A stretch of 25,110 nucleotides of DNA from an uncultured Peptoniphilus sp. (GCF_946222045.1 NZ_CAMILN010000025.1:1-25110), one strand, 5' to 3'. Shown: positions 15,628 to 24,162, counted from the first letter of the stretch. The notes: generated by a model from the sequence alone, not told the origin. Numbers and translations are program-made.

Positions 15628-16286
15628 TATTTCACTTCCCTTATCTTCTTATCTCTTATTTCATAGACCTTGTTTACATTGTCTTCTATCTCTTCTAGAT
15701 TGTGAGTTATCATTAAAATTGTAATGTTGTGTTCTTGATTTATGTGGCTCAAGAGATGAAACAAAGCTTCCTTTGATTCCTTATCTACGCCAGTCATTGG
15801 TTCATCAAGAATCAAAAACTCAGGAGTTGCAACTAGGGTCTTTGCAATTAAAATTCTTTGCCTTTGTCCACCTGATAATTCTGTATAAAGTCTTTCCCTG
15901 TAATCATTCATACCAACGAGATTTAAGGCATTGGTTATTTTCTCTTTATGGTAGTTTTTTAATTTTCTAAATCCCTTATTCCTTGGATAAAGAGCTAGAG
16001 ACAAAAGTTCTGAGACTGTGATTGGAAACTCAAGACTTGATGGTACAGAAAGTTGTGGAACATAACCAATGTTTTCTATTCCATTTTCTGTATAAAAAGA
16101 AACAGTGCCATCTAGCGGCTTAAGTTGGTTTAAAATAAGTTTAACTAAAGTCGACTTTCCAGCACCATTAGATCCTATAAGGGCGATATAGTCTCCCCTA
16201 TAGACATCAAAGTTTATATCATCCAAAACTAAATCGTCATTATATTTAAATTTTAGATTTTTAATTTCTAACAATTTTTCCTTCAC
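15627..16286 (-). CDS. znuC: Zinc/manganese ABC transporter ATP-binding protein
   Basis: A 219-residue ABC ATPase with Walker A GSNGAGKST at 38-46, Q-loop in GYVPQ near 74-78, the signature LSGGQRQR at 137-144, Walker B FLILDEP at 157-163 and the switch His in ITHN (H195). It powers the ABC-3 type metal importer. The start is GTG at 16286, whose G is shared with the TAG stop of the binding-protein gene, so translation is coupled; no ATG lies nearby in frame. The protein is somewhat shorter than the E. coli ZnuC (about 250) because it lacks a C-terminal extension, as is common in Firmicutes. Confidence 0.93.
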   Translation of the reverse strand: MKEKLLEIKNLKFKYNDDLVLDDINFDVYRGDYIALIGSNGAGKSTLVKLILNQLKPLDGTVSFYTENGIENIGYVPQLSVPSSLEFPITVSELLSLALYPRNKGFRKLKNYHKEKITNALNLVGMNDYRERLYTELSGGQRQRILIAKTLVATPEFLILDEPMTGVDKESKEALFHLLSHINQEHNITILMITHNLEEIEDNVNKVYEIRDKKIREVK

Positions 16287-17326
16287 TATTTTAAAGCACC
16301 TACTAAATTTTCTAGATTTTCTTCCATGACGCTAAAATAGTCTGCCTTATTATCTACTTGCTCTTGGCTCAATCCTTCAATTGGAGAAAGTACCTTAACT
16401 TGGCAACCTGTTTCACTTGCAATAATATTTGAAACCTTAGGATCAATTAATTCCTCTGTAAAAATACTTGTAATATTATTTTCTTTGATATAAGAAATTA
16501 TTTCTGCCATTTTCTTAGCATCTGGTTCTGTTTCTGCATTTACACCCTTAACTCCAATTTGAGTTAGGCCATAGTCTTTGCAAAGATAACCATAAGCTTC
16601 GTGACTTACAACAATTTCTTTATTTGGAAGACTTCCTAAGCTTTCACTGTATTTAGCATCAAGTTCATCTAACATTTTAGCATATTTTTCATAATTTGAC
16701 TCATAATAATCTTCATTGTCTTTATCAAGTTCCACTAAAGCATTCTTGATGTTTTCCATTTCTATTTTTGCATTTTTAGGTGAGATCCAAACATGTGGAT
16801 CCATTGGTCCATGGTGATGTCCTTCATGGTCGTGGTCTTCATGATTATGGTTATTTTCTGCAGCTTCATGATTGTGATTATGGTTTGCTTCATGTTCATG
16901 ATTGTGATCGTGATCTTCGTCTTCGTGATCATGAGTATGAGTTGATTTAATTAAGTCTACACTTTCAGATGCTTCTACAACTTTTAATTCCTTATTTGAT
17001 AATGAACCTAGAACTTTGTCTGTCCATGATTCAAGCTCTGCCCCATTGTAAATAAACATATCTGCATTTTCTAGATTTTTAATTGCATTAGAATCTGGCT
17101 CCCATCCATGAGGTTCAGTTCCTTGTGGCATAATCATTTCAACATCCATTTTGTCACCAGCAATCTTCTTTGTAAAATCATACATTGGATAAACTGAGGC
17201 GTAAACTTTTAATTTCTTGTCTCCCTCACTCTCTCCAGTGGCGTTTTCTTTCATTCCCGCCTTAGAACATCCTGATAATAAAATAATTCCTGCTAATAAA
17301 AATACAATTTTTTTAATATTTTTCAT
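16286..17326 (-). CDS. znuA: Zinc-binding lipoprotein of ABC transporter (ZnuA/AdcA family)
   Basis: A 346-residue solute-binding lipoprotein. The signal peptide has Lys residues, a hydrophobic core and the lipobox LSGC with C20, so it should be anchored to the outer face of the membrane. The metal-site His residues fit the cluster A-I family: H73 in TEPHGWEPD, H178 in DPHVW and H242 in VVSHEAYGYL, with an acidic residue in TEELIDP near 291. Between about 130 and 172 there is a loop with 17 His among Asp, Glu and Asn. Such loops are typical of zinc-type ZnuA/AdcA proteins and rare in manganese ones, so zinc is preferred. A TAGGAGG site precedes the ATG. First gene of the three-gene operon. 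Confidence 0.94.
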   Translation of the reverse strand: MKNIKKIVFLLAGIILLSGCSKAGMKENATGESEGDKKLKVYASVYPMYDFTKKIAGDKMDVEMIMPQGTEPHGWEPDSNAIKNLENADMFIYNGAELESWTDKVLGSLSNKELKVVEASESVDLIKSTHTHDHEDEDHDHNHEHEANHNHNHEAAENNHNHEDHDHEGHHHGPMDPHVWISPKNAKIEMENIKNALVELDKDNEDYYESNYEKYAKMLDELDAKYSESLGSLPNKEIVVSHEAYGYLCKDYGLTQIGVKGVNAETEPDAKKMAEIISYIKENNITSIFTEELIDPKVSNIIASETGCQVKVLSPIEGLSQEQVDNKADYFSVMEENLENLVGALK

Positions 17327-17343
17327 TTTTTCCTCCTAAACAA

Positions 17344-17367
17344 TAATGATTTGCATTAGTAATTATA
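17344..17367 (-). promoter_or_regulatory. znuA promoter with overlapping candidate Zur operator
   Basis: On the minus strand an extended -10, TGT-TATAAT (TATAAT at 17367-17362), stands 35 bases before the znuA start. The -35 region is weak. Just downstream, within the likely transcription start, lies the inverted repeat TAATG-N5-CATTA (17344-17358) and the overlapping palindrome ATTA-G-TAAT (17355-17363). A Fur-family site here would block the promoter, fitting the divergent repressor gene. Confidence 0.5.
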
Positions 17368-17419
17368 ACAGAATTTTTTATTAATAAAAGGACTTTTTTA
17401 AAATTAATTTAAATTTTGT

Positions 17420-17425
17420 TATAAT
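17420..17425 (+). promoter_or_regulatory. Promoter of the Fur-family regulator gene
   Basis: TATAAT preceded by TGT gives an extended -10; the -35 region (around TTTAAA) is weak. It lies 25 bases before the GTG start. The separate operator-like repeats are near the opposite promoter, about 60 bases away. Confidence 0.5.
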
Positions 17426-17449
17426 TAAGATATTAAAGGTGGTGAAATA

Positions 17450-17863
17450 GTGAAAAACTTTGAGGATATATTGCGAAATCATAAAATGAAAATCACTAAA
17501 GGGCGACTTGCTCTTTTAGAAGAATTAAATAAATCACAAGTACCCATGAATACAGAGGAAATATTCGAAGCTGCTGATAAGGATGCTATACCTAGCTTTA
17601 CTTCCCTCTACAGAATGCTCAATGAATTGTCTGACAAGGGAATAATAAGAAAAAATTTATACTCTAATGGACTTTTTTACTATGAGTTTGCTGGATCTGA
17701 GCACAGACACTATATTGTTTGTTCAAAGTGTGGCAAAGTATCACCAATAAAAGAATGTCCTATATCAGATTTTGAAAAGATCGCTGAAGAAGAAACTGGC
17801 TTCAAGGTTATTGGCCATATTGTTGAGTTAAAAGGATTATGCCCAGAATGTCAAAAAGCTTAA
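17450..17863 (+). CDS. Fur-family metal-responsive repressor, probable Zur
   Basis: A 137-residue Fur-family regulator. Residues 1-80 form the winged-helix DNA-binding domain (the TSLYRMLNEL recognition helix at about 51-60). The dimer and metal part has EHRHYIVCSKCGKV with H85, H87 and the C91/C94 pair, and a C-terminal second pair C131/C134 in LCPEC, giving the four-Cys structural zinc site. Position divergent from the zinc transport operon suggests Zur (zinc uptake repressor); Fur or PerR cannot be excluded from sequence alone. The start is GTG with AAAGGTGG seven bases upstream, and no alternative ATG fits before the conserved region. It ends at the bidirectional hairpin after 17863. Confidence 0.88.
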   Translation: MKNFEDILRNHKMKITKGRLALLEELNKSQVPMNTEEIFEAADKDAIPSFTSLYRMLNELSDKGIIRKNLYSNGLFYYEFAGSEHRHYIVCSKCGKVSPIKECPISDFEKIAEEETGFKVIGHIVELKGLCPECQKA

Positions 17864-17990
17864 TTCCGTATAGTGGAACATTCTTCGTATAGCAAGATTT
17901 TTCTTTACTTTTTTAATTTTTATAGTTATAATTGATTTAGTGAAATAATGAAAAAGTTATTTTACTATCCTTTACTTATATTTCGAAAAA

Positions 17991-18033
17991 ATAAAAGAGA
18001 CTTACTGTACACCCCGCAGTAAGTCTCTTTTAT
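17991..18033. terminator. Bidirectional terminator between the Fur-family gene and the permease gene
   Basis: A perfect 17-bp stem (left arm 17991-18007, right arm 18017-18033) around a nine-base loop. T-runs lie on both sides: TTTTT on the plus strand after the stem and TTTTT on the minus strand after it, so it can end both convergent genes. The 187 bases between the two genes hold no other convincing gene. Confidence 0.92.
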
Positions 18034-18050
18034 TTTTTATTTCATATTTT

Positions 18051-19349
18051 TTATAGCAATGTTGTTACGAATCCACCTAAAATAATTAACGGCAAACCAA
18101 AGAATGCCATTTGCGGTATGCATGTATCCTTTATATGCTCGTGTTGACCGTCAACTGATAGACCAGATGTTGGTCCAAGTGTTGTATCTGATGCTGGAGA
18201 TCCTGCATCACCACAAGCAGCTGCAATTGTTACAAGTAGGATTGTCGCTCTAACTGAGTAGCCTAGACTCATGGCAATTGGTACATAAATTGCAGAAATA
18301 ATTGGAACTGTACCAAAAGAAGTTCCTATTCCAAGAGTTATCATTAGGCCAAGTAAAATCATTACATAAGAAGCTACAAGTTTTGATCCACCCAAGAAAT
18401 TAGTTGCTACTTGAACTAAATCGTCTACTGCTCCGCATTGTTTAACTACTTCTGCATATCCTGCTGCTAATAGCATTACAAAGGCAATAAAGCCCATCAT
18501 TTTAATACCACCATCAAGCATTTTTTGCATATCGGACCATTTAACAACGCCAGTTACAACTACAAAAATTAGTCCAACTAAGGCTCCTAGAGGAAGTGAT
18601 TCTGTTAGTAGTTGAACTATAACAGTAATAACTCCTGAAAGAAGTACTAGAACATGTTTCTTTTCTAGTTTATCTGGAACTTCAACTATTTCTCCTTCCA
18701 CATCTTTTGTTTCATATTCCTTGTCCTTCATAAAGAATATTAAGCCTACGCAAAGACCTAAAAACATTATTGCTGCAACAATCCAGTTAGTTCCAGTTAC
18801 ATCCTTATCTGTAATCGTAAACCCAGATCTTCCAAAGGAATCAATAATTAGACCGTGGAATATTGCACCATAACCAAGAGGTATAGCAATATAAGGTGCC
18901 TTTAAACCAAATCCAAAGGAAATAGAAAGCATTTTCCTATTCATTTTCATTTTGTTAGTGACTGCAAGAAGTGGTGGTATTAATATTGGAATAAAAGCAA
19001 TGTGAATTGGTATAACGGTTTCAGCAATTATAGCAATAACTATTATTATCCCACAAAGTAATATTTTGTTGCCTTTAACTAAGGAACCAATCTTCTTCGC
19101 CATTATGGCTGCCGCACCAGTTTCTTCCATACAGTAAGCTAAAGAACCCAATAATATATAACTTAGGGCTGTTTCAGCGTTACCTCCCATTCCACCTATT
19201 AAAACTTCCATAGTCTCGGTAATTCCCATACCTGAAATAAGTCCTGCTGATATGCCTGAAATCATCAGTGCAAAAAATACAGGTATTTTTGCTAAACATA
19301 AAGCTGCCAAGATAATTACTGACAGCACAACTGCATTTGTAAATATCAT
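18051..19349 (-). CDS. NhaC/YuiF-type permease (Na+/H+ antiporter family)
   Basis: A 432-residue polytopic membrane protein with about ten to twelve hydrophobic segments. The C-terminal block CGDAGSPASDTTLGPTSG, followed by the DGQHEHIKDTCIP loop, and the central GLKAPYIAIPLGYGAIF segment are characteristic of the COG2056/YuiF group of the ion-transporter superfamily, annotated as Na+/H+ antiporter or amino acid (histidine-type) permease. The length fits YuiF (about 440). The cytoplasmic linker at about 220-240 is acidic and charged. It is a single-gene unit: its own ribosome site (AGAAGGGAG), a terminator at each side. The substrate is unknown; antiport of sodium or amino acid uptake are both possible. 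Confidence 0.85.
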   Translation of the reverse strand: MIFTNAVVLSVIILAALCLAKIPVFFALMISGISAGLISGMGITETMEVLIGGMGGNAETALSYILLGSLAYCMEETGAAAIMAKKIGSLVKGNKILLCGIIIVIAIIAETVIPIHIAFIPILIPPLLAVTNKMKMNRKMLSISFGFGLKAPYIAIPLGYGAIFHGLIIDSFGRSGFTITDKDVTGTNWIVAAIMFLGLCVGLIFFMKDKEYETKDVEGEIVEVPDKLEKKHVLVLLSGVITVIVQLLTESLPLGALVGLIFVVVTGVVKWSDMQKMLDGGIKMMGFIAFVMLLAAGYAEVVKQCGAVDDLVQVATNFLGGSKLVASYVMILLGLMITLGIGTSFGTVPIISAIYVPIAMSLGYSVRATILLVTIAAACGDAGSPASDTTLGPTSGLSVDGQHEHIKDTCIPQMAFFGLPLIILGGFVTTLL

Positions 19350-19411
19350 TTTTTTCTCCCTTCTAGTTTTTTATTACCTCATATAAGTTCATTTTAATCT
19401 AAATTGACTCC

Positions 19412-19448
19412 AAAAAAAAGACTTTTCTTAAAAATAGAAAAATCTTTT
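19412..19448 (-). terminator. Rho-independent terminator after ftsH
   Basis: On the minus strand a 13-bp AT-rich stem with one G-T wobble around a seven-base loop is followed by a run of T residues. It lies 58 bases after the ftsH stop and before the permease gene. AT-rich, so less efficient than the others in the window. Confidence 0.75.
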
Positions 19449-19505
19449 CCTTATAAATAATACTTATTTTATTAAAATATATATCTAGATTTTGCATTTA
19501 AAGCC

Positions 19506-21410
19506 TTAATTTAGATACGAGTCACTATTATTTTTTTCACTCTCATCTTCCATATTTGTATGTGAAATTGTTTCCTCTTCTTCGTATCTTTTTAAAATAT
19601 CCATGAATTCTTCACCAGATATTGTTTCTTGGCGAAGAAGATATTCTGAAATTGCATGAAGAGCCTTAATATTATCTCTTAAAATTTTTCTTGCTTCGTC
19701 ATGTGCGTCATCAATAATCTTTTGAACTGCTGCATCAATTTCATATTGAGTTTGTGGGGAACACTGAAGAGATGTGTCTCCTCCAAGATAGGCGTTTGAC
19801 ATAGACTCAAGGGCAACAAAACCAAATTCGTCTGTCATACCAAATCTTGTTACCATTGCCTTAGCTATTTTAGTTGCCTTTTCAATATCATTAGAAGCCC
19901 CACTTGTCCTAATATTGAAAATTAATTCTTCTGCAGACCTTCCGCCAGTAAGGGTTACAATGTTATTTATTGCATCTTCCTTACTCATTAGGAACTTTTC
20001 CTCTTCATCAACTTGCATTGTATAACCTAGGGCTCCTGAGGTTCTTGGAATAATTGTAATTTTATGAACCGGTGCTGAGTCCTTTTGCTTGGCTGCAACT
20101 AGGGCATGTCCAACTTCATGATAGGCAATAATTCTTTTTTCACGTGGAGAAATAACGGCGTTTTTCTTTTCATAACCTGCTAGAACAACTTCTACTGATT
20201 CTTCTAGGTCTCTTTCGCTCATTTTATCTCTTCCCTCACGTACTGCACGAAGAGCTCCTTCATTTACCATGTTGGCTAAATCAGCTCCACTTGCTCCAGC
20301 AGTTGCTCTTCCAATTTTTTCATAATCAATGTTATCTTCTTTTTTTATGTCTTTTACGTGAACTTTTAGGATTTCAACCCTTCCCTTAAGTTCTGGCAAT
20401 TCAACAGGTATCCTTCTATCAAATCTTCCTGGTCTTAAAAGAGCCGGGTCAAGGGAATCTGGTCTATTTGTTGCAGCTAAAATAACAACTCCAGCCTTTG
20501 CATCAAAGCCATCCATTTCAGAAAGTAGTTGATTTAATGTTTGTTCTCTCTCATCATTTCCAGAGAATCCAGATCCATCTCTCTTCTTACCAATAGTGTC
20601 AATTTCATCTATGAAAATTATACATGGTGCCTTTTCAACCGCTTGTTTAAATAAGTCTCTTACCTTAGCAGCCCCAAGACCAACAAACATTTCTACAAAG
20701 GCTGATCCTGATATTGAAAAAAAAGGAACTTCAGCTTCACTGGCGACAGCCTTAGCCAAAAGAGTCTTACCTGTTCCTGGTGGACCTACAAGTAGAGCTC
20801 CCTTTGGAAGTTTCGCACCAATCTCTGTATATTTCTTTGGATTGTGTAAAAAATCTACAAGCTCTGATAGAGCTTCCTTTGCCTCGTCTTGTCCTGCAAC
20901 ATTATCAAATTTTATACCATCAGTTGATTCAACATAAATTTTTGCCCCGCTCTTTCCTAAATTCATTGGACCAACATCGCCCATTTTCTTAAATATAAAT
21001 TTTGAAAGGAAAAACCAAAAGGCAATAAATATTGCAAAAGTTGCCACAGTTGAAATTATAAAGGAAACAGCAGGATTCATTTCAGGCTTATATACTTGTG
21101 CAGACTTAACATTTTTATTTACTAGCCTATCAACTAAATTAGGATCATACATCCTGTTAGTTTCGTATTTAATTTTCTTTCCATCTTTTTCAACTTCAAA
21201 AGCAATTGTCCTATCTCTTACTTCTGCTTTTTTTACTTGATTCCCATTTACCATATTTACAAAGGATACATAATCTATTTCTTTTATTTCCGAATCCTTA
21301 TTTAGTTTTGGCAAAAGCACAATAGCTACTGTATAAAAAATTAAAATTGCCAAAATTACATAAATTATTGTGGGAATATATTTTTTAAAATCATTATTTT
21401 TATTTGACAA
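19506..21410 (-). CDS. ftsH: ATP-dependent zinc metalloprotease FtsH
   Basis: A membrane-anchored AAA+ protease that degrades membrane and short-lived proteins. Numbering from the TTG at 21410 (634 residues): TM1 at about 13-33, an extracytoplasmic segment, TM2 at about 115-137, Walker A GPPGTGKT at 209-216, Walker B FIDEID near 266-271, the SRH around GRFDRR at 328-333 and the zinc motif HEVGH at 431-435. The longer frame from 21464 would add 18 residues encoded by a transcription terminator, and has no ribosome site; the TTG at 21410 has GGGGGG six bases upstream. The position after recR rather than tilS-hpt is unusual for Firmicutes. Confidence 0.95.
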   Translation of the reverse strand: MSNKNNDFKKYIPTIIYVILAILIFYTVAIVLLPKLNKDSEIKEIDYVSFVNMVNGNQVKKAEVRDRTIAFEVEKDGKKIKYETNRMYDPNLVDRLVNKNVKSAQVYKPEMNPAVSFIISTVATFAIFIAFWFFLSKFIFKKMGDVGPMNLGKSGAKIYVESTDGIKFDNVAGQDEAKEALSELVDFLHNPKKYTEIGAKLPKGALLVGPPGTGKTLLAKAVASEAEVPFFSISGSAFVEMFVGLGAAKVRDLFKQAVEKAPCIIFIDEIDTIGKKRDGSGFSGNDEREQTLNQLLSEMDGFDAKAGVVILAATNRPDSLDPALLRPGRFDRRIPVELPELKGRVEILKVHVKDIKKEDNIDYEKIGRATAGASGADLANMVNEGALRAVREGRDKMSERDLEESVEVVLAGYEKKNAVISPREKRIIAYHEVGHALVAAKQKDSAPVHKITIIPRTSGALGYTMQVDEEEKFLMSKEDAINNIVTLTGGRSAEELIFNIRTSGASNDIEKATKIAKAMVTRFGMTDEFGFVALESMSNAYLGGDTSLQCSPQTQYEIDAAVQKIIDDAHDEARKILRDNIKALHAISEYLLRQETISGEEFMDILKRYEEEETISHTNMEDESEKNNSDSYLN

Positions 21411-21416
21411 AATCTT

Positions 21417-21422
21417 CCCCCC
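21417..21422 (-). promoter_or_regulatory. Ribosome binding site that fixes the ftsH start
   Basis: GGGGGG within AGAGGGGGGAAG on the minus strand stands six bases before the TTG at 21410. No comparable site exists for the longer frame at 21464. Confidence 0.85.
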
Positions 21423-21440
21423 TCTTAAAGGTGAATAAAG

Positions 21441-21465
21441 AAAAAATTTGGGACCAAGTCCCAAA
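21441..21465 (-). terminator. Terminator or attenuator hairpin between recR and ftsH
   Basis: On the minus strand TTTGGGAC pairs with GTCCCAAA (8 bp) around a three-base loop, then TTTTTT. It begins two bases after the recR stop codon. Only 30 bases separate it from the ftsH start, and no clear promoter is seen there, so ftsH may depend on partial read-through. Confidence 0.85.
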
Positions 21466-21466
21466 A

Positions 21467-22069
21467 TTAATCTAGTCTTCTTCTATTTTCCATCGCCGTT
21501 TGAATTGTAATCTCATCATAATACTCAAGGTCTCCACCAACTGGAAGACCATATCCAATTCTTGAAACTATTATGTCGTAATCCTCTAAGATATTCTTAA
21601 TATATCTTGCTGTGGCATCTCCATCTACAGTTGGGTTTGTCGCAACGATTACCTCTTTTATTTTCCCTTCTTCTATCCTATCAATGAGTTCCTTAATCTT
21701 GACATCTTCTGGAGTCTTGCCCTTGAGGGGTGAAATCACACCATGAAGAACATGGTATTTACCTCGAAAACTAAGAGACCTCTCCATAGCATCAACATCT
21801 TTTGGACTTTCAACAACACATATTATTGAATCGTCCCTATTCCTGTTAGAACAGATTTCACAAGGGTCGCTGTCAGCATAGTTCATGCAAATTGAACACT
21901 CAACAGTATTATTTTTTGCCGAAACTAGGGCTTCTGCTAAGTCCCTAACTTCTCTATCTTCAAGACCAATTATATAATAGGCTAACCTTTGAGCAGTCTT
22001 AGAGCCAATCCCTGGTAGGCGATTTAATCTCTTTATTAAATCTTCAATGGGTCCTATTTCCTTAGCCAT
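21467..22069 (-). CDS. recR: Recombination mediator RecR
   Basis: A 200-residue RecR, which with RecF and RecO loads RecA at gaps and helps repair stalled forks. An N-terminal helix-hairpin-helix (LPGIGSKTAQRLA at 18-30), a four-Cys zinc finger (C58, C61, C70, C73), then a Toprim domain with VVESPKDVDAME near 84-95 and the TNPTVDGDATA block. The C-terminus RIGYGLPVGGDLEYYDEITI is typical. Starts one base after the ybaB stop, in the conserved dnaX-ybaB-recR order, and its last codon precedes the hairpin before ftsH. Confidence 0.97.
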   Translation of the reverse strand: MAKEIGPIEDLIKRLNRLPGIGSKTAQRLAYYIIGLEDREVRDLAEALVSAKNNTVECSICMNYADSDPCEICSNRNRDDSIICVVESPKDVDAMERSLSFRGKYHVLHGVISPLKGKTPEDVKIKELIDRIEEGKIKEVIVATNPTVDGDATARYIKNILEDYDIIVSRIGYGLPVGGDLEYYDEITIQTAMENRRRLD

Positions 22070-22070
22070 C

Positions 22071-22412
22071 TTATAGCCCCGGAATATTTAGTCCGCCTGT
22101 AAATTTACCCATTTGAGAGCTCATTTTGCTTTCAGCATTTCTAAGTGCCTCATTAACTGCAGCAACAATTAAATCTTCAAGCATTTCAACATCATCAGGA
22201 TCTACTGCATCCTTGTCCAGCTCAATAGAAATAAGTTCTTTGTTCCCATTTACAGTAGCACGAACTGCTCCACCACCAGCAGTAGCAGAAATTTCTTCAT
22301 TTGCTAAATTTTCTTGCATTTCTTCCATTTGTTTTTGAAGCTTTTCAATTTGCTTCATCATATTATTTCTTCCGCCTCCGCCAGGGAAGCCGTTAAATCC
22401 ACCTCTAGCCAT
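22071..22412 (-). CDS. YbaB/EbfC-family nucleoid-associated protein
   Basis: A 113-residue YbaB/EbfC DNA-binding protein. A Gly/Asn-rich N-terminal tail (MARGGFNGFPGGGG) precedes a helix (KQIEKLQKQMEEMQENL) and a beta core with GGGAVRATVNGNKELISIELD, the family signature. Dimers bind DNA and help organise the nucleoid. Located between dnaX and recR as in most bacteria; the start follows the dnaX stop by eight bases. A strong GGAGG site precedes the ATG. Confidence 0.95.
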   Translation of the reverse strand: MARGGFNGFPGGGGRNNMMKQIEKLQKQMEEMQENLANEEISATAGGGAVRATVNGNKELISIELDKDAVDPDDVEMLEDLIVAAVNEALRNAESKMSSQMGKFTGGLNIPGL

Positions 22413-22420
22413 ATTTCCTC

Positions 22421-24145
22421 CTAAATTTCTTCTATATTATCTTTCCCAAAAATCTCTTCTAGCTTATCTACTCTGCCTTTTTTTAATTTCATTCTAACAT
22501 CAATGTTTGTGTTATATACATTGTTTAGTAGGTCAGGCAAAATCTTTTTATTTTCCTGCATTATACAGTACTCATAAAATAAGCTGTCTTTTTCTTCAAA
22601 TACTAATTCTAATATATTTCCATTTAAACTTTCTGGTCTTGCATGTCCTACAAAACCTGCAAAGCCTTTAAAACCTCTTGATATAAGTTCATTTATTATC
22701 TTATCCCAATCTGATTTTATCCTATCAAGGGTAATATTATTAGACCTATCCTTTTTCTCCTCAAGATTTTTAGTATTATCATTTTCAATTATAGCAGATT
22801 GCTTTGATTTTTCAATTCTCGGGCTTTCATCATCCTTAATGTTTTCTCTTTTATTCTCCACAAAAGACTTATTGGCATTTTCTTTTCTAGGAGTCACATC
22901 TTCCTTATAAAAATCCCCTGGATTATAATAATTGTTTTCATAGTTATTAAAATTATCTTCAATATTATTTGATGGAATATTCGAATTTTCATTAGATAGA
23001 ATATCCCTTCCCAAATTATTAATCTTATCTTCTAATAATTTAATTCTTACTTCCAAATCTTCCCTATTAGATCTTTTGCATATCTTAATTGCGTTCATCT
23101 CGAAGACAACTCTCTTATTATCAGCATACTTAATTTCAAAAGAAAGCTCTTTTAATATTTCTATTATATTTAGAAGGTCTTCTAGCTCAACACTTCCCGC
23201 AAGATTTTGAAATTCCTTTAAGTAAGTAGTGTAAACAATTTTTCTTGGATCCTTTAAGGTTTTTACCAATAATATATCTCTAAAATGATTTAAGATTTGT
23301 GAAGAAAGTGTACTGAAGTCAATACCTTCTCTATAGATTTCATCAATAGCATGGAGTGACCCGTTTATATTTTTTTCAATCATTGCTTTTGATAGAGAAA
23401 ATAATAATTCTGAAGATGATATGCCAAGAACTTCCATAGCATCCTCAAGTTTAATGTGATCTTCATTTTTTGTGAGAAGCTGATCCAAAACTGATAGAGC
23501 ATCTCTCATTGCTCCGTCAGCTGTTTTTGCAATTAGGGTAAAGACTTCTTCATCACAAGATTTTCCTTCGAGCTCAGTTATTCTCTTTAAATTACTTTCA
23601 ATATCCTCAACAGATATTCTCTTAAAATTAAATTTTTGAGACCTTGATAAAATAGTTGCAGGAATTTTTTCTATTTCTGTTGTTGCTAAAATAAAAATAA
23701 GATGTCTTGGTGGCTCTTCTAAAATTTTAAGTAAGGCATTAAAGGCCCCCTTTGATAGCATGTGAACCTCGTCAATAATATAGACCTTATATTTAAGAGC
23801 TTGAGGAGGGTAAATTACCTTGTCCTTTAAGTCTCTAATATCGTCTACTCCATTATTGCTGGCAGCATCCATCTCAACAACATCCAAGACAGATTCATTT
23901 AAAATTCTCTTGCAATTCTCACATTCATTACAAGGGTTCCCATTGACAGGGTGAAGGCAATTAACTGCTCTTGATAAAATTTTGGCAGCAGATGTCTTTC
24001 CTGTTCCCCTAGTACCTTGAAATATATAGGCATGACTTATTTCATTGTTTTTTACTTGATTTTTTAATGAAGCTACTACAGCTTCCTGGCCGTAAAGTTC
24101 ATCAAAGGTCTTTGACCTGTATTTTCTATATAAAGCTTTATACAT
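22421..24145 (-). CDS. dnaX: DNA polymerase III subunit gamma/tau
   Basis: The clamp-loader ATPase, 574 residues. Walker A GTRGTGKT at 44-51, the zinc module with C63, C72, C75 and C78, Walker B/sensor region with IIDEVHML at 123-130, and SRSQ at 167-170 where most proteins have SRC, a mild change. Residues 1-360 are the AAA+ and oligomerisation part. Residues about 385-480 are an Asn/Glu/Lys-rich low-complexity linker, and the C-terminal 95 residues form a folded domain found in Firmicutes tau. The ATG at 24145 has AGGTGAGAG upstream. First gene of the dnaX-ybaB-recR unit. An A7 run near the 3' end is not a plausible programmed frameshift, since slipping would only remove about 20 residues. 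Confidence 0.96.
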   Translation of the reverse strand: MYKALYRKYRSKTFDELYGQEAVVASLKNQVKNNEISHAYIFQGTRGTGKTSAAKILSRAVNCLHPVNGNPCNECENCKRILNESVLDVVEMDAASNNGVDDIRDLKDKVIYPPQALKYKVYIIDEVHMLSKGAFNALLKILEEPPRHLIFILATTEIEKIPATILSRSQKFNFKRISVEDIESNLKRITELEGKSCDEEVFTLIAKTADGAMRDALSVLDQLLTKNEDHIKLEDAMEVLGISSSELLFSLSKAMIEKNINGSLHAIDEIYREGIDFSTLSSQILNHFRDILLVKTLKDPRKIVYTTYLKEFQNLAGSVELEDLLNIIEILKELSFEIKYADNKRVVFEMNAIKICKRSNREDLEVRIKLLEDKINNLGRDILSNENSNIPSNNIEDNFNNYENNYYNPGDFYKEDVTPRKENANKSFVENKRENIKDDESPRIEKSKQSAIIENDNTKNLEEKKDRSNNITLDRIKSDWDKIINELISRGFKGFAGFVGHARPESLNGNILELVFEEKDSLFYEYCIMQENKKILPDLLNNVYNTNIDVRMKLKKGRVDKLEEIFGKDNIEEI

Positions 24146-24162
24146 TCTCTCACCTGCTAATA

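Noticed and set aside
16780..16960. Repeat-like DNA (CATGATTATG-type motifs) in znuA as a possible repeat array.
   Set aside because: It is explained by alternating His-Asp/Glu/Asn codons in the protein; copies are irregular.
17949..18026. A 25-codon plus-strand frame after the Fur-family gene, with a TATAAT upstream.
   Set aside because: It has no ribosome site, ends within the terminator loop and its sequence is that of the hairpin; chance is the simpler explanation.
21411..21464. N-terminal extension of FtsH from a TTG at 21464.
   Set aside because: The extra residues are encoded by the recR terminator hairpin and there is no ribosome site; the start at 21410 has a strong one.
22480..22500. 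A run of seven A residues in the 3' end of dnaX as a programmed frameshift site, as in E. coli dnaX.
   Set aside because: It lies about 20 codons before the stop, so slippage would not make a separate gamma subunit; no stimulatory stem was seen.
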